Shown: positions 33,665-42,126, counted from the stretch's first letter. The stretch is DNA of 64,000 nt from Sphaerisporangium album (GCF_003323745.1 NZ_QOIL01000034.1:18498-82497), one strand, 5' to 3'. Program-made: numbers and translations. The notes: a model not told the origin generated them from the sequence alone.

Positions 33665-35329
33665 ATGAGTCGCGGCCTGCGTGCCAGCGCCATCATGGCC
33701 GCAGGCACGACAGTGTCCAGGGTCACCGGATTCGTCCGTACCATGGTGCTCGCCTACGCCATCGGAACCGCAGCGATGGGCGACGCTTACAACGCGGCCT
33801 ACGCCATTCCCTACAGCATCCTGGACCTGCTCCTGCTTGGCGTTCTGAGCAGTGTCGTGGTTCCCATGATCGTCAGAGCGCAGCAGGAGGACCCTGATGG
33901 CGGGCGGGCTTACGAGCAGCGGTTGTTGACGGTGGTCACGCTCGCACTGATCGTGGTTGCGGTTGCGGCCGTGCTTGCGGCGCCGTTGCTGATCGACCTC
34001 TACACCACCAACTGGGCGCCCGACAGCGACGAGTTCCAGGTGGCGGTGATGCTGGCCAGGTTCATCCTGCCGCAGCTTGCCTTCTTCGGCATTGGGGCTG
34101 TCGCCGGCGCCATCCTGAACACTCGCGATCGTTTCGCCGCGCCGATGTGGGCGCCGGTGGTCAACAACCTCGTAGTGATCTGCATACTGCTGGCCTTCGC
34201 GATGGTCGCGGGTAGGGGGGGCAGCAACGTCTCACAGGTCACTGAGGCGCAGCTGGCACTTCTTGGCCTGGGTACGACGGCCGGGATCGTGGCGCAGTCG
34301 ATCGTCTTGATCATCTCACTCAAGCGAGCCGGGTTCTCCTTCGTCCCCCGCTTCGATCTGCGGAACGCTCGGCTAGGTGAGATGGCCAAGATGGGCGTCT
34401 GGACCATCGGGTACGTAGTGATCACCCAGCTCGGCTTCATGCTCACCACGAATCTGTCCAGCGCAGCCGGTGACCAGGCGCCTGGCCATGGCATCACCCC
34501 CTACACCTTCGCCTTCCAGCTCTTCCAGCTGCCCTACGGCATCATCGGCGTCTCAGTGATCACAGCCATGCTGCCGCGTATGAGCCGGGCCGTCGGCAAG
34601 GGACGGCTCGACGACGTCCGCGACGAATTTCAGTCGAGCGTGCGACTTATCAGTTCGGTGATGGTACCGGTCTCCATCCTGCTCATGGTTCTGGGCCCCG
34701 CCATCACCGTGCCGATCTACGCCCATGGAGCTACCTCCGTGGCCGATGCCATCTACATCGGCAATGTCCTCCAGGTGTACGGGCTAGCACTGATGCCTTT
34801 TGCGGTGTTCCAGTTGCTGCTGCGCGTCTTTTACAGCTTCGGTGACACCCGTACGCCGGTGTTCGTGGGCGCGGGTACGACCGCAGTCAACGCATTGCTC
34901 ATGGTGATCCTGTACGTCTCACTCCCCGCCCGGTATGTCGTCATGGGACTGGCCTTCGCCTACGCCATCGCCTACACGCTCGGTGGGATCGTCGCCTGGG
35001 TTCTGGCCAGCCGCCGCGTACAAGGCCTCGGTGGCTGGGCAGTCGGGGCGGCCATCACCCGGATGTACTGGTCATCGCTGCCCGCCGCTGTGCTGGCCTT
35101 GGCCTCGGTCTGGGCGGCCCAGCGCTTGTCCGGAGGCCTCGGATTCGTCAGCGCACTCGCCATCCTGGTCGTCGGTGGAGGCCTTGGAATGCTGCTCTAT
35201 CTAGGTATCGCCCTCAAGACTCGCATCCCGGAGATCAGTTCGATCCTCGGGATGGTGACCAGGCGAGCAGCCCCACCGGTGAAACAAGACGCCGACGCGA
35301 TCGATGACACCGCGGTAGTACCTGATTGA
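33665..35329 (+). CDS. murJ: MurJ/MviN-type lipid II flippase-like membrane protein
   Basis: 554 residues with 13-14 hydrophobic helices. The N-terminus (SAIMAAGTTVSRVTGFVRTMVLAYAIG) matches the conserved first helix of MurJ, and FYSFGDTRTPV with upstream LPYGIIGVSVITAMLPRMSR are family landmarks. MurJ flips lipid II for peptidoglycan synthesis. In actinomycetes such proteins may carry a C-terminal pseudokinase domain; here only a short charged tail follows. It is isolated from cell-wall genes and lies between mobile-element remnants, so it is probably an additional paralogue. Confidence 0.88.
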   Translation: MSRGLRASAIMAAGTTVSRVTGFVRTMVLAYAIGTAAMGDAYNAAYAIPYSILDLLLLGVLSSVVVPMIVRAQQEDPDGGRAYEQRLLTVVTLALIVVAVAAVLAAPLLIDLYTTNWAPDSDEFQVAVMLARFILPQLAFFGIGAVAGAILNTRDRFAAPMWAPVVNNLVVICILLAFAMVAGRGGSNVSQVTEAQLALLGLGTTAGIVAQSIVLIISLKRAGFSFVPRFDLRNARLGEMAKMGVWTIGYVVITQLGFMLTTNLSSAAGDQAPGHGITPYTFAFQLFQLPYGIIGVSVITAMLPRMSRAVGKGRLDDVRDEFQSSVRLISSVMVPVSILLMVLGPAITVPIYAHGATSVADAIYIGNVLQVYGLALMPFAVFQLLLRVFYSFGDTRTPVFVGAGTTAVNALLMVILYVSLPARYVVMGLAFAYAIAYTLGGIVAWVLASRRVQGLGGWAVGAAITRMYWSSLPAAVLALASVWAAQRLSGGLGFVSALAILVVGGGLGMLLYLGIALKTRIPEISSILGMVTRRAAPPVKQDADAIDDTAVVPD

Positions 35330-35505
35330 CCGAGGACCGGGTGAGTAAGAGGTCGATGTAAAGGATCGACGGCGTCCCGCATGAATCGGCGTAGCTCACC
35401 GGGTCCAGGGCCTCGACCTCACCCGACTCTGGGCCAGGCGCACAGATCGTGGCGCCATTCCCGCGCAGGTGGTAATGCCATGGCTCGCGTGACCGCTTTA
35501 GACGC

Positions 35506-35742
35506 CTACCGCGTGAGGCCGACGCTGAAACGAGGCAGTGACCTGGCGGCCACCCCGTAAGGTCGGCATATCGCGCAGGACAGGGCGTTCGGATCGATCT
35601 CATAACCTGGTGTGGACAGCCTCTCCTCGAGGAGCTGAGGCGGCGGGAGATTCCCGCCGCGCAGGTACTGTTCACCTGAGGCGACCAACCCGCCGATCAG
35701 CGGCTGCGAGTCCGGGCCAGCCCACGCCTGGGCAGGCCACAC
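35506..35742 (-). CDS. Doubtful small protein after a membrane gene
   Basis: 78 residues, GTG at 35742, 6 bp after the 35749 gene stop, so it could be the last gene of that operon. A CAIC motif (NALSCAICRP) and moderate composition favour coding; no Shine-Dalgarno and a weak C-terminus argue against. The remaining sequence 35330-35505 shows nothing. Confidence 0.28.
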   Translation of the reverse strand: MWPAQAWAGPDSQPLIGGLVASGEQYLRGGNLPPPQLLEERLSTPGYEIDPNALSCAICRPYGVAARSLPRFSVGLTR

Positions 35743-35748
35743 GCGGGA

Positions 35749-36414
35749 TCAGCGGTTCTTGTCGCGTCGGTGGCGTAGCCACAAAAGGACGCTGGCCACC
35801 GACCCGGCGATGGCGCCGATCTTTTCGGCACTGTCCATCACCCCGTCCCAGCCGCGGCCCTGCCCGTAGTAGTAGCGGCAGGTGAGCAGCGTGACCGCAG
35901 CGATCAGCCACTCGGTACGAGGGGAGACCAGCAACCAGTCCAGCAGCTTCATCGCGGGGCGGGCCAGGTCGCGGATGCGGAACCGGATCGCGGCCACCAG
36001 CAACCCGGCGGCGTGCCGCAACCGGATCAGGGTGCCGGAGCGGTCCAGGCCGGTGGCGTCCAGGCGTAGCAGGTCGGCCAGGAATTCCTCGATGCGCCAG
36101 GCGCGGTGGCACCCGGCGATGGCCACGGCCAGGGTGGCCAAGGTGACTGCGGTGGTATGGCTGAGCCGGTTCACGTCCACGCCGCGCAGCGCCTGGATGA
36201 CATCGCTGATCATGCTGACGGCGGCGATGAGCACACCGATGCCCAGGCTCATTCCGGCCACGGCGACGGCGGGGGTCCATCCGGCGATCAGCCCGGCGAT
36301 CGCACCGAAGAAGATCACCACACTCAGCGTGATGGTGATGATCAGGTTGTGGCCTTCGCTGAGTACGTCGGTGGCGAACGCCACGGTCAGGGCGATGAGC
36401 GCGGCGGTGAACAC
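35749..36414 (-). CDS. Multi-pass membrane protein, unknown
   Basis: 221 residues with at least four N-terminal hydrophobic helices (ALIALTVAFATDVL, IITITLSVVIFFGAIAGLIAG, VAVAGMSLGIGVLIAAVSMI, TAVTLATLAVAIAG), then a soluble helical part, a further hydrophobic helix (WLIAAVTLLTCRYYY) and a final membrane-proximal segment ending RHRRDKNR. Follows the PadR-like gene pair on the same strand with a 33-bp gap, so probably co-regulated. Confidence 0.65.
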   Translation of the reverse strand: MFTAALIALTVAFATDVLSEGHNLIITITLSVVIFFGAIAGLIAGWTPAVAVAGMSLGIGVLIAAVSMISDVIQALRGVDVNRLSHTTAVTLATLAVAIAGCHRAWRIEEFLADLLRLDATGLDRSGTLIRLRHAAGLLVAAIRFRIRDLARPAMKLLDWLLVSPRTEWLIAAVTLLTCRYYYGQGRGWDGVMDSAEKIGAIAGSVASVLLWLRHRRDKNR

Positions 36415-36447
36415 CGCGCCGATGGCACAACCGGTAGGCCGAGCAGG

Positions 36448-36648
36448 CTATCTCCGTCGCTGTCCCGCCAGCTTCCCAACCGCGCGGGCGGCGCCGGTAG
36501 CGCCCAGGACGGCCATGCCGGCCACGGCGCAGCGCACCAGTCCGGCCAGGCGCATCAAGGTGTCCTTGGCCGGCACGGTTTTGTCGGGCCCCGCAGCTGA
36601 GGAGTTGTCCCGGGGTGTGTTCTGCCGGGGGGACAGATCAGTGGTCAC
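36448..36648 (-). CDS. Small membrane protein in PadR operon
   Basis: 66 residues from a GTG overlapping the regulator stop (GTGA). A hydrophilic N-terminus is followed by LMRLAGLVRCAVAGMAVLGATGAARAVG, a single membrane helix region, and a basic end. Coupled translation ties it to the regulator. Unrecognised. Confidence 0.5.
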   Translation of the reverse strand: MTTDLSPRQNTPRDNSSAAGPDKTVPAKDTLMRLAGLVRCAVAGMAVLGATGAARAVGKLAGQRRR

Positions 36649-36971
36649 GTGCGTCCTTCTCGCAATAGCGCCGTGGCAGGCCACGCGCGGGCACGCCGGG
36701 AGTCCTCAGCGGCCTGGTACAGCCGCCGGCCTGTGCCGGTCAGGGCATAAAAGCGGCGGCGCGGCCGCCCGCTCGGATCGCCCTGTTCCCAGCCCCCGCT
36801 GATCCACCCTGCCTCCTCTAACCGCTCCAGAACCGGGTACACCGTCCCAGAGCCCAGCCCGGCCAGCGCGCAGATGCGATACCCCCACACCGGGTCATCC
36901 GTGTCGGACGCCAGCAGCACATCGAGCACGAGCCGGGTGGCAGTCGTCAGTCTGATCCTCGCCGCGCTCAT
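36645..36971 (-). CDS. PadR-family transcriptional regulator
   Basis: 108 residues. A winged helix: LTTATRLVLDVLLASD, then GYRICALAGLGSGTVYPVLERLEEAGWIS and the wing GRPRRRFYALTGTGRRL, which is the PadR signature (GTVYPxLxRLexxG). Such repressors respond to small ligands or stress and often control adjacent membrane genes, here the two downstream. The Met at 36971 is preferred over 37022 because similarity starts there and AGGGGT precedes it. Confidence 0.88.
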   Translation of the reverse strand: MSAARIRLTTATRLVLDVLLASDTDDPVWGYRICALAGLGSGTVYPVLERLEEAGWISGGWEQGDPSGRPRRRFYALTGTGRRLYQAAEDSRRARAWPATALLREGRT

Positions 36972-37116
36972 GACCCCTAATCCTGAACCGCCACCGCTCG
37001 CCCTATGTCGAGAACGACGCACTCACCTGGAGTCACAGGCCGTACCACGCCCGTCTCGACGTGTATCTCTGGACGCCCCGGCGACGCGCTGCGGTGGACC
37101 AGGACGGCACCTCGAG

Positions 37117-37508
37117 TGCTCAGTCCCACGACCGTGGGGAAGACGCGGCCGCAGCGAGGGCGTCGAGCGCCCTGTTCGGCTCACCCCCATGGGCATGGGG
37201 GGGACCCGGATCATGAACGGGTAGGTGCCTATGCGGCCGGCTTACCCCCGCGGGCGTGGGGAGGACTCACGCGCAAATCCCGATCACGCGGAACGTCGCG
37301 GCTCGCCCCCACGGGCGTGGGGAGGACGGCGTGGTCACCGAGTTCGTGAACATCGCGACCGGCTCACCCCCACGGGCGTGGGGAGGACTCGAATCGCTCG
37401 GGGTATTCCTCCGCGAGTCGCGGCTCACCCCCACGGGCGTGGGGAGGACTCGTCGACCAGCAGCTCCGACCATCGGGGCGTCGGCTCACCCCCACGTGGG
37501 GGTGAGCC
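37117..37508 (-). CRISPR. CRISPR array 1 (type I-E-like repeats), leftward oriented
   Basis: 28-bp repeats at 37117 (degenerate, 22/28), 37178, 37239, 37300, 37361 and 37422 plus the hybrid at 37483, with an exact 61-bp period and 33-bp spacers. On the plus strand each repeat starts GGCTCACCCC and ends GTGGGGAGGAC; the reverse complement GTCCTCCCC...GGTGAGCC matches actinobacterial I-E repeats, so the array points left. Repeats decay leftwards, marking the leader-distal end. All six spacers differ. No cas genes are in the window. Confidence 0.95.
37483..37508. repeat. Palindromic hybrid CRISPR repeat at the array junction
   Basis: 26 bp: the first 13 bases GGCTCACCCCCAC followed by their exact reverse complement GTGGGGGTGAGCC. 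Each half is the same end of a normal repeat, so two oppositely oriented arrays are fused here. A leader would be expected where this repeat lies, and none is present. Confidence 0.95.
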
Positions 37509-37751
37509 GGCCAGCCGCGACACCGCCCGCCGGGTGGCTGGGTCCTCCCCACGCCCGTGGGGGTGAGCCGTCATCGACCTCACGCGGGTCGGTGCCGCCG
37601 CGGTCCTCCCCACGCCCGTCGGGGTGAGCCGTACGCGACGTCGCCGTCGAAGTCAAAGGCACGTCCTCCCCATGCCCGTGGGGGTGAGCCGATCGCCTGC
37701 ATGCAGCCGTTGGCCCGTCCCAGGTCCTCCCCACACCCGTGGGGGTGAGCG
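37483..37751 (+). CRISPR. CRISPR array 2, rightward oriented
   Basis: From the shared hybrid, 28-bp repeats at 37542, 37603 (one change), 37663 and 37724 (last base C to G) run in the opposite orientation to array 1, starting GTCCTCCCC and ending GGTGAGCC. Four spacers of 33, 33, 32 and 33 bp differ from each other and from those in array 1. Repeat decay at the right end suggests the leader-distal end is there. Confidence 0.95.
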
Positions 37752-37825
37752 GCACGAGGGTAGACGGAAGGGAACGGGCGACGCCGTGGCGGCGGCCAAG
37801 CGCACCCTGTGGCCCCAGGCATGCC

Positions 37826-37859
37826 GTCGCCCCGCCACCTGGATGGAGGGCGGGGCGAC
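37826..37859 (-). terminator. Terminator of the HU operon
   Basis: An 11-bp stem GTCGCCCCGCC (37826-37836) with GGCGGGGCGAC (37849-37859), loop of 12. It starts 7 bp beyond the stop of the 49-residue gene on the minus strand. Confidence 0.75.
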
Positions 37860-37866
37860 AGTGGCG

Positions 37867-38016
37867 TCAGATGCTGGAGTTGAACCTCACGCCGCTGCCC
37901 GACTGGGCCAGCGTCCGGCCGTCGCGGTCCAGCCAGCCGGCCTGGGCTAGCGTGGCGAGTTGGCCGAGCGGCACCGCGCGCAGGTCCGGCAGGGCCGTGG
38001 CGTCTGCGTGTTCCAT
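37867..38016 (-). CDS. 49-residue protein coupled to HU gene
   Basis: Too short for most gene finders. Reads MEHADATALPDLRAVPLGQ then LATLAQAGWLDRDGRTL and GSGVRFNSSI. The start lies 7 bp after the HU stop, with TGAGG as a weak Shine-Dalgarno, and the terminator follows directly. Codon usage is typical GC-rich third positions. Function unknown; probably co-expressed with HU. Confidence 0.6.
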   Translation of the reverse strand: MEHADATALPDLRAVPLGQLATLAQAGWLDRDGRTLAQSGSGVRFNSSI

Positions 38017-38023
38017 GGCGGCC

Positions 38024-38338
38024 TCAGGCGCTGGTGGCCGCGACGGCGTCCTTCAACGCCTTGGCCAGCCGCACGACGGGCACGTTCTTGGCGTCGAGCG
38101 GGATCTGGTCGCCGGTCTGCGGGTTGCGGGCGGTGCGGGCCGACCGGGTCTTGCGCTCGAACACGCCGAGCCCTGGCAGGTCCACGCGCTCGCCAGCGGC
38201 GACAGCCTCCTGGAGCGCGGCGGTGAGCGCCTTGAGCGCGAGGTCGATCTGGTTCTGGGTGAGTGCCTTCTGGGAAGCAGCCTCGGCGAGGGTACTGGGC
38301 TTGGCAGCGGCCTTAGCGATGAACTCGGCCTTCTTCAT
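38024..38338 (-). CDS. HU-family DNA-binding protein (paralogue 1)
   Basis: 104 residues starting MKKAEFIAKAAA after CGGGAG. The HU/IHF signature region VDLPGLGVFERKTRSARTARNPQTG (given as two parts: VDLPGLGVFERK and TARNPQTG, residues ~55-80) is intact, including the Pro that intercalates in DNA. It bends DNA and may assist recombination, replication or transfer of the element. About 75% identical to the HU at 41416-41727, so an element-borne duplication is likely. Ends in an operon with the 49-residue gene. Confidence 0.93.
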   Translation of the reverse strand: MKKAEFIAKAAAKPSTLAEAASQKALTQNQIDLALKALTAALQEAVAAGERVDLPGLGVFERKTRSARTARNPQTGDQIPLDAKNVPVVRLAKALKDAVAATSA

Positions 38339-38464
38339 GATCTCCCGCATTTCTCCGGCTGACGGTGCTCCAGCATGTGACCTATTTCCGGAGTTTTGTC
38401 GCAAGCTCTCCTATCGTGAGCCTCTGGAGCCACACCGGCTCCATGGTCAAAGGAGACCCGCACG

Positions 38465-39886
38465 ATGTTGTACAGCCCCCGTCGCCTGGAGACCCTCTTC
38501 GGCGCCCCTTTGCATCTGGTCACCCATCAGCAGATCACCAGCCTGGTCGGCAACGCCGATGCCCGCGAGGCCGAAGATCTCGATTACAAGAGGCAATACG
38601 ACTCTGGTGACAGGACGAAAAAGGAGAAGGGCAACGACGACATCGCCGTAGACATCGCCACCTTCGCCAACCATCTTGGCGGGCTGATCGTTGTGGGCAT
38701 GGCCGAGGTCCAGGAGATTCCCTCGGCAGCGCTTGGCGTGCACCTGGTCGGCCTGGAGGGACGGATCACCAACGCCGCGGCCGCGCGAATCCATCCGCTC
38801 CCGCGTTTTGAATGCCGCCCTGTACCCGACCCCAACAACCCGAACCAGGGATTCTTGCTGATCGCCGTGCCGCCCAGCGCCTTGGCCCCTCATGCGGTGT
38901 CCATTCCCTCCCAGCGGGAACAGGGCCTCCGCTGGCCCCGGCGGCACGGGGCGGACAAGGTGTGGCTTAGTGAGGCGGAGATTGCCGCCTCCTACCGGCG
39001 CCGGGTGATGGCCGCCACCGACCAGGCCGCTCGTCTGCTGGAAGTGGAGAACGACGCGGTCCTGGCTGCGGCGGTGACCAGTGCCAGCCGCCAGTATCCC
39101 TTGCCGCTGCTGGTGGTGACCTTGGTCCCCGACCTCCCCGGTGACCTGCTGCTGGACGGAGTCAAGATGCGGGCCTTTGAGGAGAGCACGCGGGACGAAG
39201 TGGCCATGGTCGGCAGCACGCTTCCGACGTTCACCTCTGCCAGTGTGGCGCACCGCCGACTGGTCGCTGAGGACGCTACCGACACCCCGTACGCGGTGCG
39301 CGCCCAGCTCTACACCGATGGAAGCGGCACCTTCGCCGTCCATCCGACGGCCATCACCCCGGCAGGCAGTGACAACTTCACTGTGCGTGTGCTGGACGCT
39401 GAGATCGCCGCCAGGACGGCCAGCGCGCTGCGGTATATGGCTCGGCACGCGCGTGATCGGGCCGGAGTGAACGGGGCCGCTCTGGCACGCGCCATGCTGG
39501 TCGCCGATACCCATCTGCATCCAGCGGTGTCTCCGCAGCCGGAGATGGAAACTCTATGGCCGTTCAACAATCCCGACTTTGTGCGTTACCGCGTCGATCT
39601 GAACGCTGCCACTAGGTACGCCGGTGCGGAACGGCCCCTGGGAACCCGTGTCGCCCGAATCGCCTTCGGTGAGGCTGGGGTATGGCTGGATGATCTAGCC
39701 GACGATGGCCAGCCGCTGGCCAAGGCGGCCGCGCAGCTCACCGGCGATCTCTTCCAGACCTACGGCGTTCCGGAAAACCAGCAGATCGCCCGCGATGGCA
39801 CCATCAGGCCCTACGCCTGGGGAAGCCACTGGGAAACGGTCCAAAAGTGGGTGGTGAACACCGGGATCCCGTTGGCGGCGGATTAG
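38465..39886 (+). CDS. AlbA_2/Schlafen-type putative DNA-binding protein
   Basis: 473 residues. The N-terminal domain has REAEDLDYKRQYD followed by DDIAVDIATFANHLGGLIVVGM, matching the AlbA_2 (Schlafen AAA_4) domain: E...(D/E)(Y/F)K, then a helix with FAN and a GG-hydrophobic strand. The C-terminal ~280 residues are unrecognised. AAAGGAGA precedes the ATG. AlbA_2 proteins are DNA/RNA-binding or nuclease-like and are frequent on mobile elements and in defence loci. Here it lies beside CRISPR arrays and an HU gene. Confidence 0.78.
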   Translation: MLYSPRRLETLFGAPLHLVTHQQITSLVGNADAREAEDLDYKRQYDSGDRTKKEKGNDDIAVDIATFANHLGGLIVVGMAEVQEIPSAALGVHLVGLEGRITNAAAARIHPLPRFECRPVPDPNNPNQGFLLIAVPPSALAPHAVSIPSQREQGLRWPRRHGADKVWLSEAEIAASYRRRVMAATDQAARLLEVENDAVLAAAVTSASRQYPLPLLVVTLVPDLPGDLLLDGVKMRAFEESTRDEVAMVGSTLPTFTSASVAHRRLVAEDATDTPYAVRAQLYTDGSGTFAVHPTAITPAGSDNFTVRVLDAEIAARTASALRYMARHARDRAGVNGAALARAMLVADTHLHPAVSPQPEMETLWPFNNPDFVRYRVDLNAATRYAGAERPLGTRVARIAFGEAGVWLDDLADDGQPLAKAAAQLTGDLFQTYGVPENQQIARDGTIRPYAWGSHWETVQKWVVNTGIPLAAD

Positions 39887-39965
39887 CTTTCGCTAAGCCG
39901 CTCCCGATGGAGGGCGCACCGGCTGGTGTCGATCACCTGCGCTCATGCCGTCCCGATATGAGGAA

Positions 39966-39998
39966 GCGCCCGCCCTCCGTCGCAGGAAGAGCGGGCGC
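39966..39998. terminator. Terminator between convergent genes
   Basis: Stem GCGCCCGC (39966-39973) and GCGGGCGC (39991-39998), then GTTCTGTTAT on the plus strand. Located between the stops of the AlbA_2 gene and the minus-strand membrane peptide. Confidence 0.65.
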
Positions 39999-40027
39999 GT
40001 TCTGTTATATCGGCAGCCCGGGCGCAG

Positions 40028-40204
40028 TCAGTGTCTGAAGGCGTTGAGGATTAAGGGGAGGGTGCCGACGAGTGTCGCCAGCGCTAGCACGAGCTTGGCC
40101 ATGCCGCTGGGTGCGACTGTGGACGCTCGGTGGATGGCATAGGCGGTGACCGCGAGGACGGCGAGAATGACGCCGGCCGCGCAGATGAGCAGCGTGAACT
40201 CCAT
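40028..40204 (-). CDS. 58-residue two-helix membrane protein
   Basis: Starts MEFTLLICAAGVILAVLAV after GGAGGAGAA, an excellent Shine-Dalgarno. Two hydrophobic helices (residues 3-22 and 36-54) are separated by a short basic loop. Unrecognised; similar tiny membrane proteins accompany conjugation modules. The upstream region 40205-40447 has no further gene and may hold its promoter. Confidence 0.6.
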   Translation of the reverse strand: MEFTLLICAAGVILAVLAVTAYAIHRASTVAPSGMAKLVLALATLVGTLPLILNAFRH

Positions 40205-40447
40205 TTCTTCTCCTGGCGGGGGGTCGCTGAGCACAGGCCAGACGGCGCCCGAATTGCCACGGCTAGTGACGGTCCGCGTACGGTGCGCTGTCGGCAGTCG
40301 CACTCTAGTGCAGCGATCGGCGGCGCGTATCAGGATCCCCGATCCATGCCCATGAAGCTGGCCTCCTGTGGTCGTAGGCCTCACGGTGTGTACCCGCACC
40401 CGCTATCGTCGCGTTGGCGTGAACTCAATCGCTGAGCGACGCGCTTA

Positions 40448-40490
40448 GGGCGGGGCGCCCCCGGGGTAGTGTCCGGAGCGCGCCCCGCCC
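40448..40490 (-). terminator. Terminator downstream of the HTH gene
   Basis: Stem GGGCGGGGCGC (40448-40458) and GCGCCCCGCCC (40480-40490) with a 21-nt loop, located 23 bp beyond the stop of the minus-strand gene at 40514. Confidence 0.65.
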
Positions 40491-40513
40491 GCTCACCGCC
40501 TTGGCGGCCTCGG

Positions 40514-40930
40514 CTACGTGGCCCTGGACGAAGCCTTGCCCAGCTTTCTGATCAGTTCTTCCACGAGCTTGGCATCCTCGTCGCCCAAGGCCATGATCGG
40601 CCCCTGCATCCGGCGGACCCGCGAGGGGATTTCGTCGGGCGGGACGATGCCGTACCAATCGGTCGCGATCATGGTGCGGACCGTCAGTTCGGAGGTGTCG
40701 AACAGCTTCGCGATCCCGGCGAGGGCTTCCGGGGGCGGCGGGCTCACGCGGGCGTTGCTGGGCTCCCAGGCGCCGTACCGGACCAGGTTGTTCCACCAGG
40801 CCTGCGAGCGAGCCCGGTCACACATGGCTTCCATCTGGCTGTAGGTGTAGCCATCTTTTCTGTTAAGGGTGAGGGCCTCGTACCGAAACGGTTCGGTACG
40901 TTCGTCGATCTTTTTCACACCAGGAAGCAT
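40514..40930 (-). CDS. Probable HTH-type DNA-binding protein
   Basis: 138 residues. YTYSQMEAMCDRARSQAWWNNLVRYG then PPPEALAGIAKLFDTSELTVRTMIATDW looks like an XRE-like arrangement in which the second helix pair reads DNA. The C-terminal helix PIMALGDEDAKLVEELIRKLGK may dimerise. ATG at 40930 follows GTGTGAAAAAG-like sequence without a strong Shine-Dalgarno; a later Met is not obvious. Likely a regulator of the element. Confidence 0.6.
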   Translation of the reverse strand: MLPGVKKIDERTEPFRYEALTLNRKDGYTYSQMEAMCDRARSQAWWNNLVRYGAWEPSNARVSPPPPEALAGIAKLFDTSELTVRTMIATDWYGIVPPDEIPSRVRRMQGPIMALGDEDAKLVEELIRKLGKASSRAT

Positions 40931-40951
40931 CTCAGAGGTTATGCGTCCCGT

Positions 40952-41399
40952 CTATCTGTCAAGGTAAACCTCTTGTAGGTCGTGTTCAGAATTATATGGC
41001 GCGAGCGAGGCGTGATGCCCACGCCTGCGCTGGCTAGGGGCGACCGCAGGTCTCCCGGGGGTGTGGTCCCGGCCCTGCGAGGGGCGGCAAGGCCGGGTCG
41101 TGAGGGGGACGCGGGGATCAGATGCCGGGAGGCCGCACGCCGCGCGGCGGCCCGCCGACGGCCCGTCGGCGAGCCGCCGCACGCCGCCATCGACACGCTC
41201 GGCCTGCACGCGCTGCGGGCCGCCCTCGTCGGCGGGGACGAGCTCGAACACGATACGCAGGCCGCCGTCACGACGGTTGGGCACTTCGGTCTGATCCCCC
41301 ACCACGAGCACGCCGAAGTCGCGCAGCAGCGGGAGCAGCAGCCGGGCCACCTGGGTGCACGCGCTGGGCGTCGGAGTGCATCAGCCGGACCTGGACCAT
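40952..41399 (-). pseudogene. Frameshifted element gene (MVQVRLMHSD-type protein)
   Basis: A start at 41399, 16 bp after the HU paralogue stop, reads MVQVRLMHSDAQRVH and then runs out of frame. One base removed at about 41352-41354 continues QVARLLLPLLRDFGVLVVGD, QTEVPNRRDGGLRIVFELVP. This resembles small proteins encoded downstream of HU genes in actinobacterial integrative elements. The C-terminal part decays into low-complexity sequence. Broken gene or assembly error in a C run. Confidence 0.55.
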
Positions 41400-41415
41400 G
41401 ATGGGTCTCCCGGTG

Positions 41416-41727
41416 TCAGACGCCGGCCGCGACGGCGTCCTTGAACGCCTTGGCCAGCCGCACGATAGGCACGTTCTTGGCGGCGACCGCCATCGCGTCG
41501 CCGGTCTGCGGGTTGCGGCCGGTGCGGGCCGCCCGGGTCTTGCGCTCGAACACGCCGAGCCCTGGCAGGTCCACGCGCTCGCCGGCGGCCACGGCCTCCT
41601 GGAGGGCGGTGGTGAGCGACTTGAGCGCGAGGTCGATCTGGGTGGGGGTCAGCCCCTTCTGGGAGGCGGCCTTGGCCAGGTCGCTGGAGGTGGCGGCGGC
41701 CTTGGCGATGAGCTCGGCCTTCTTCAC
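41416..41727 (-). CDS. HU-family DNA-binding protein (paralogue 2)
   Basis: 103 residues from GTG 41727 after GAAGGGAA. Contains VDLPGLGVFERKTRAARTGR and NPQTGDAMAV, the intact HU arm. It differs from the 38024-38338 copy mainly in the N-terminal helices and the arm tip, and the nucleotide sequences remain very similar. Two HU copies only 3 kb apart within one element are unusual. Confidence 0.93.
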   Translation of the reverse strand: MKKAELIAKAAATSSDLAKAASQKGLTPTQIDLALKSLTTALQEAVAAGERVDLPGLGVFERKTRAARTGRNPQTGDAMAVAAKNVPIVRLAKAFKDAVAAGV

Positions 41728-41823
41728 GGTGTTCCCTTCGGTCGGTGGGTGGAGTCGCGCGGACCGGCGCTCCGGGCGCGTCCCCGACCATCCTGGGCCG
41801 GGGGCGCGCCCGCGGCGCCGGTT

Positions 41824-42051
41824 TCAGGCGTGCTGGTTGTGCTGGTCGATCTGGTTGCCGCATTTGCCGCAGAACGTCCTGTGGCCCAGGGCCACGCCGG
41901 CGAGCAGGGCCAGGGCCGCGGCCAGGCCGTAGACGGCGGGCGTGTCGGTGAGGGCGGCGACGACCTCGGCCTCGAGGGCGAGGACCACCAGCGCGGCGGA
42001 CGCGCTCCTGGTGGCGAGGATCCGCAGGATCTTGTTCACGATGATCTCCAT
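41824..42051 (-). CDS. Small membrane protein with C-terminal zinc knuckle
   Basis: 75 residues: a basic N-terminus, two hydrophobic stretches (AALVVLALEAEVVAALT and AVYGLAAALALLAGVALG), and FCGKCGNQIDQHNQH with one CxxC and two His. ATG at 42051; GGTGG-rich sequence upstream lacks a clear Shine-Dalgarno. It lies between TraB and HU2 on the same strand. Perhaps a transfer accessory factor (inference from location). Confidence 0.6.
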   Translation of the reverse strand: MEIIVNKILRILATRSASAALVVLALEAEVVAALTDTPAVYGLAAALALLAGVALGHRTFCGKCGNQIDQHNQHA

Positions 42052-42126
42052 CGGTGGGTGGGGGTGTGGTCGCGCGTACGGCTGCGCGTGGGATACGCGC
42101 GCCCACGCTTTTTGATCTTGAGTTGG

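Noticed and set aside
37225..37755. Open frames through the CRISPR arrays on both strands, such as RAWG-repeat proteins
   Set aside because: They are translations of the 61-bp repeat-spacer period and have no start signals or homology.
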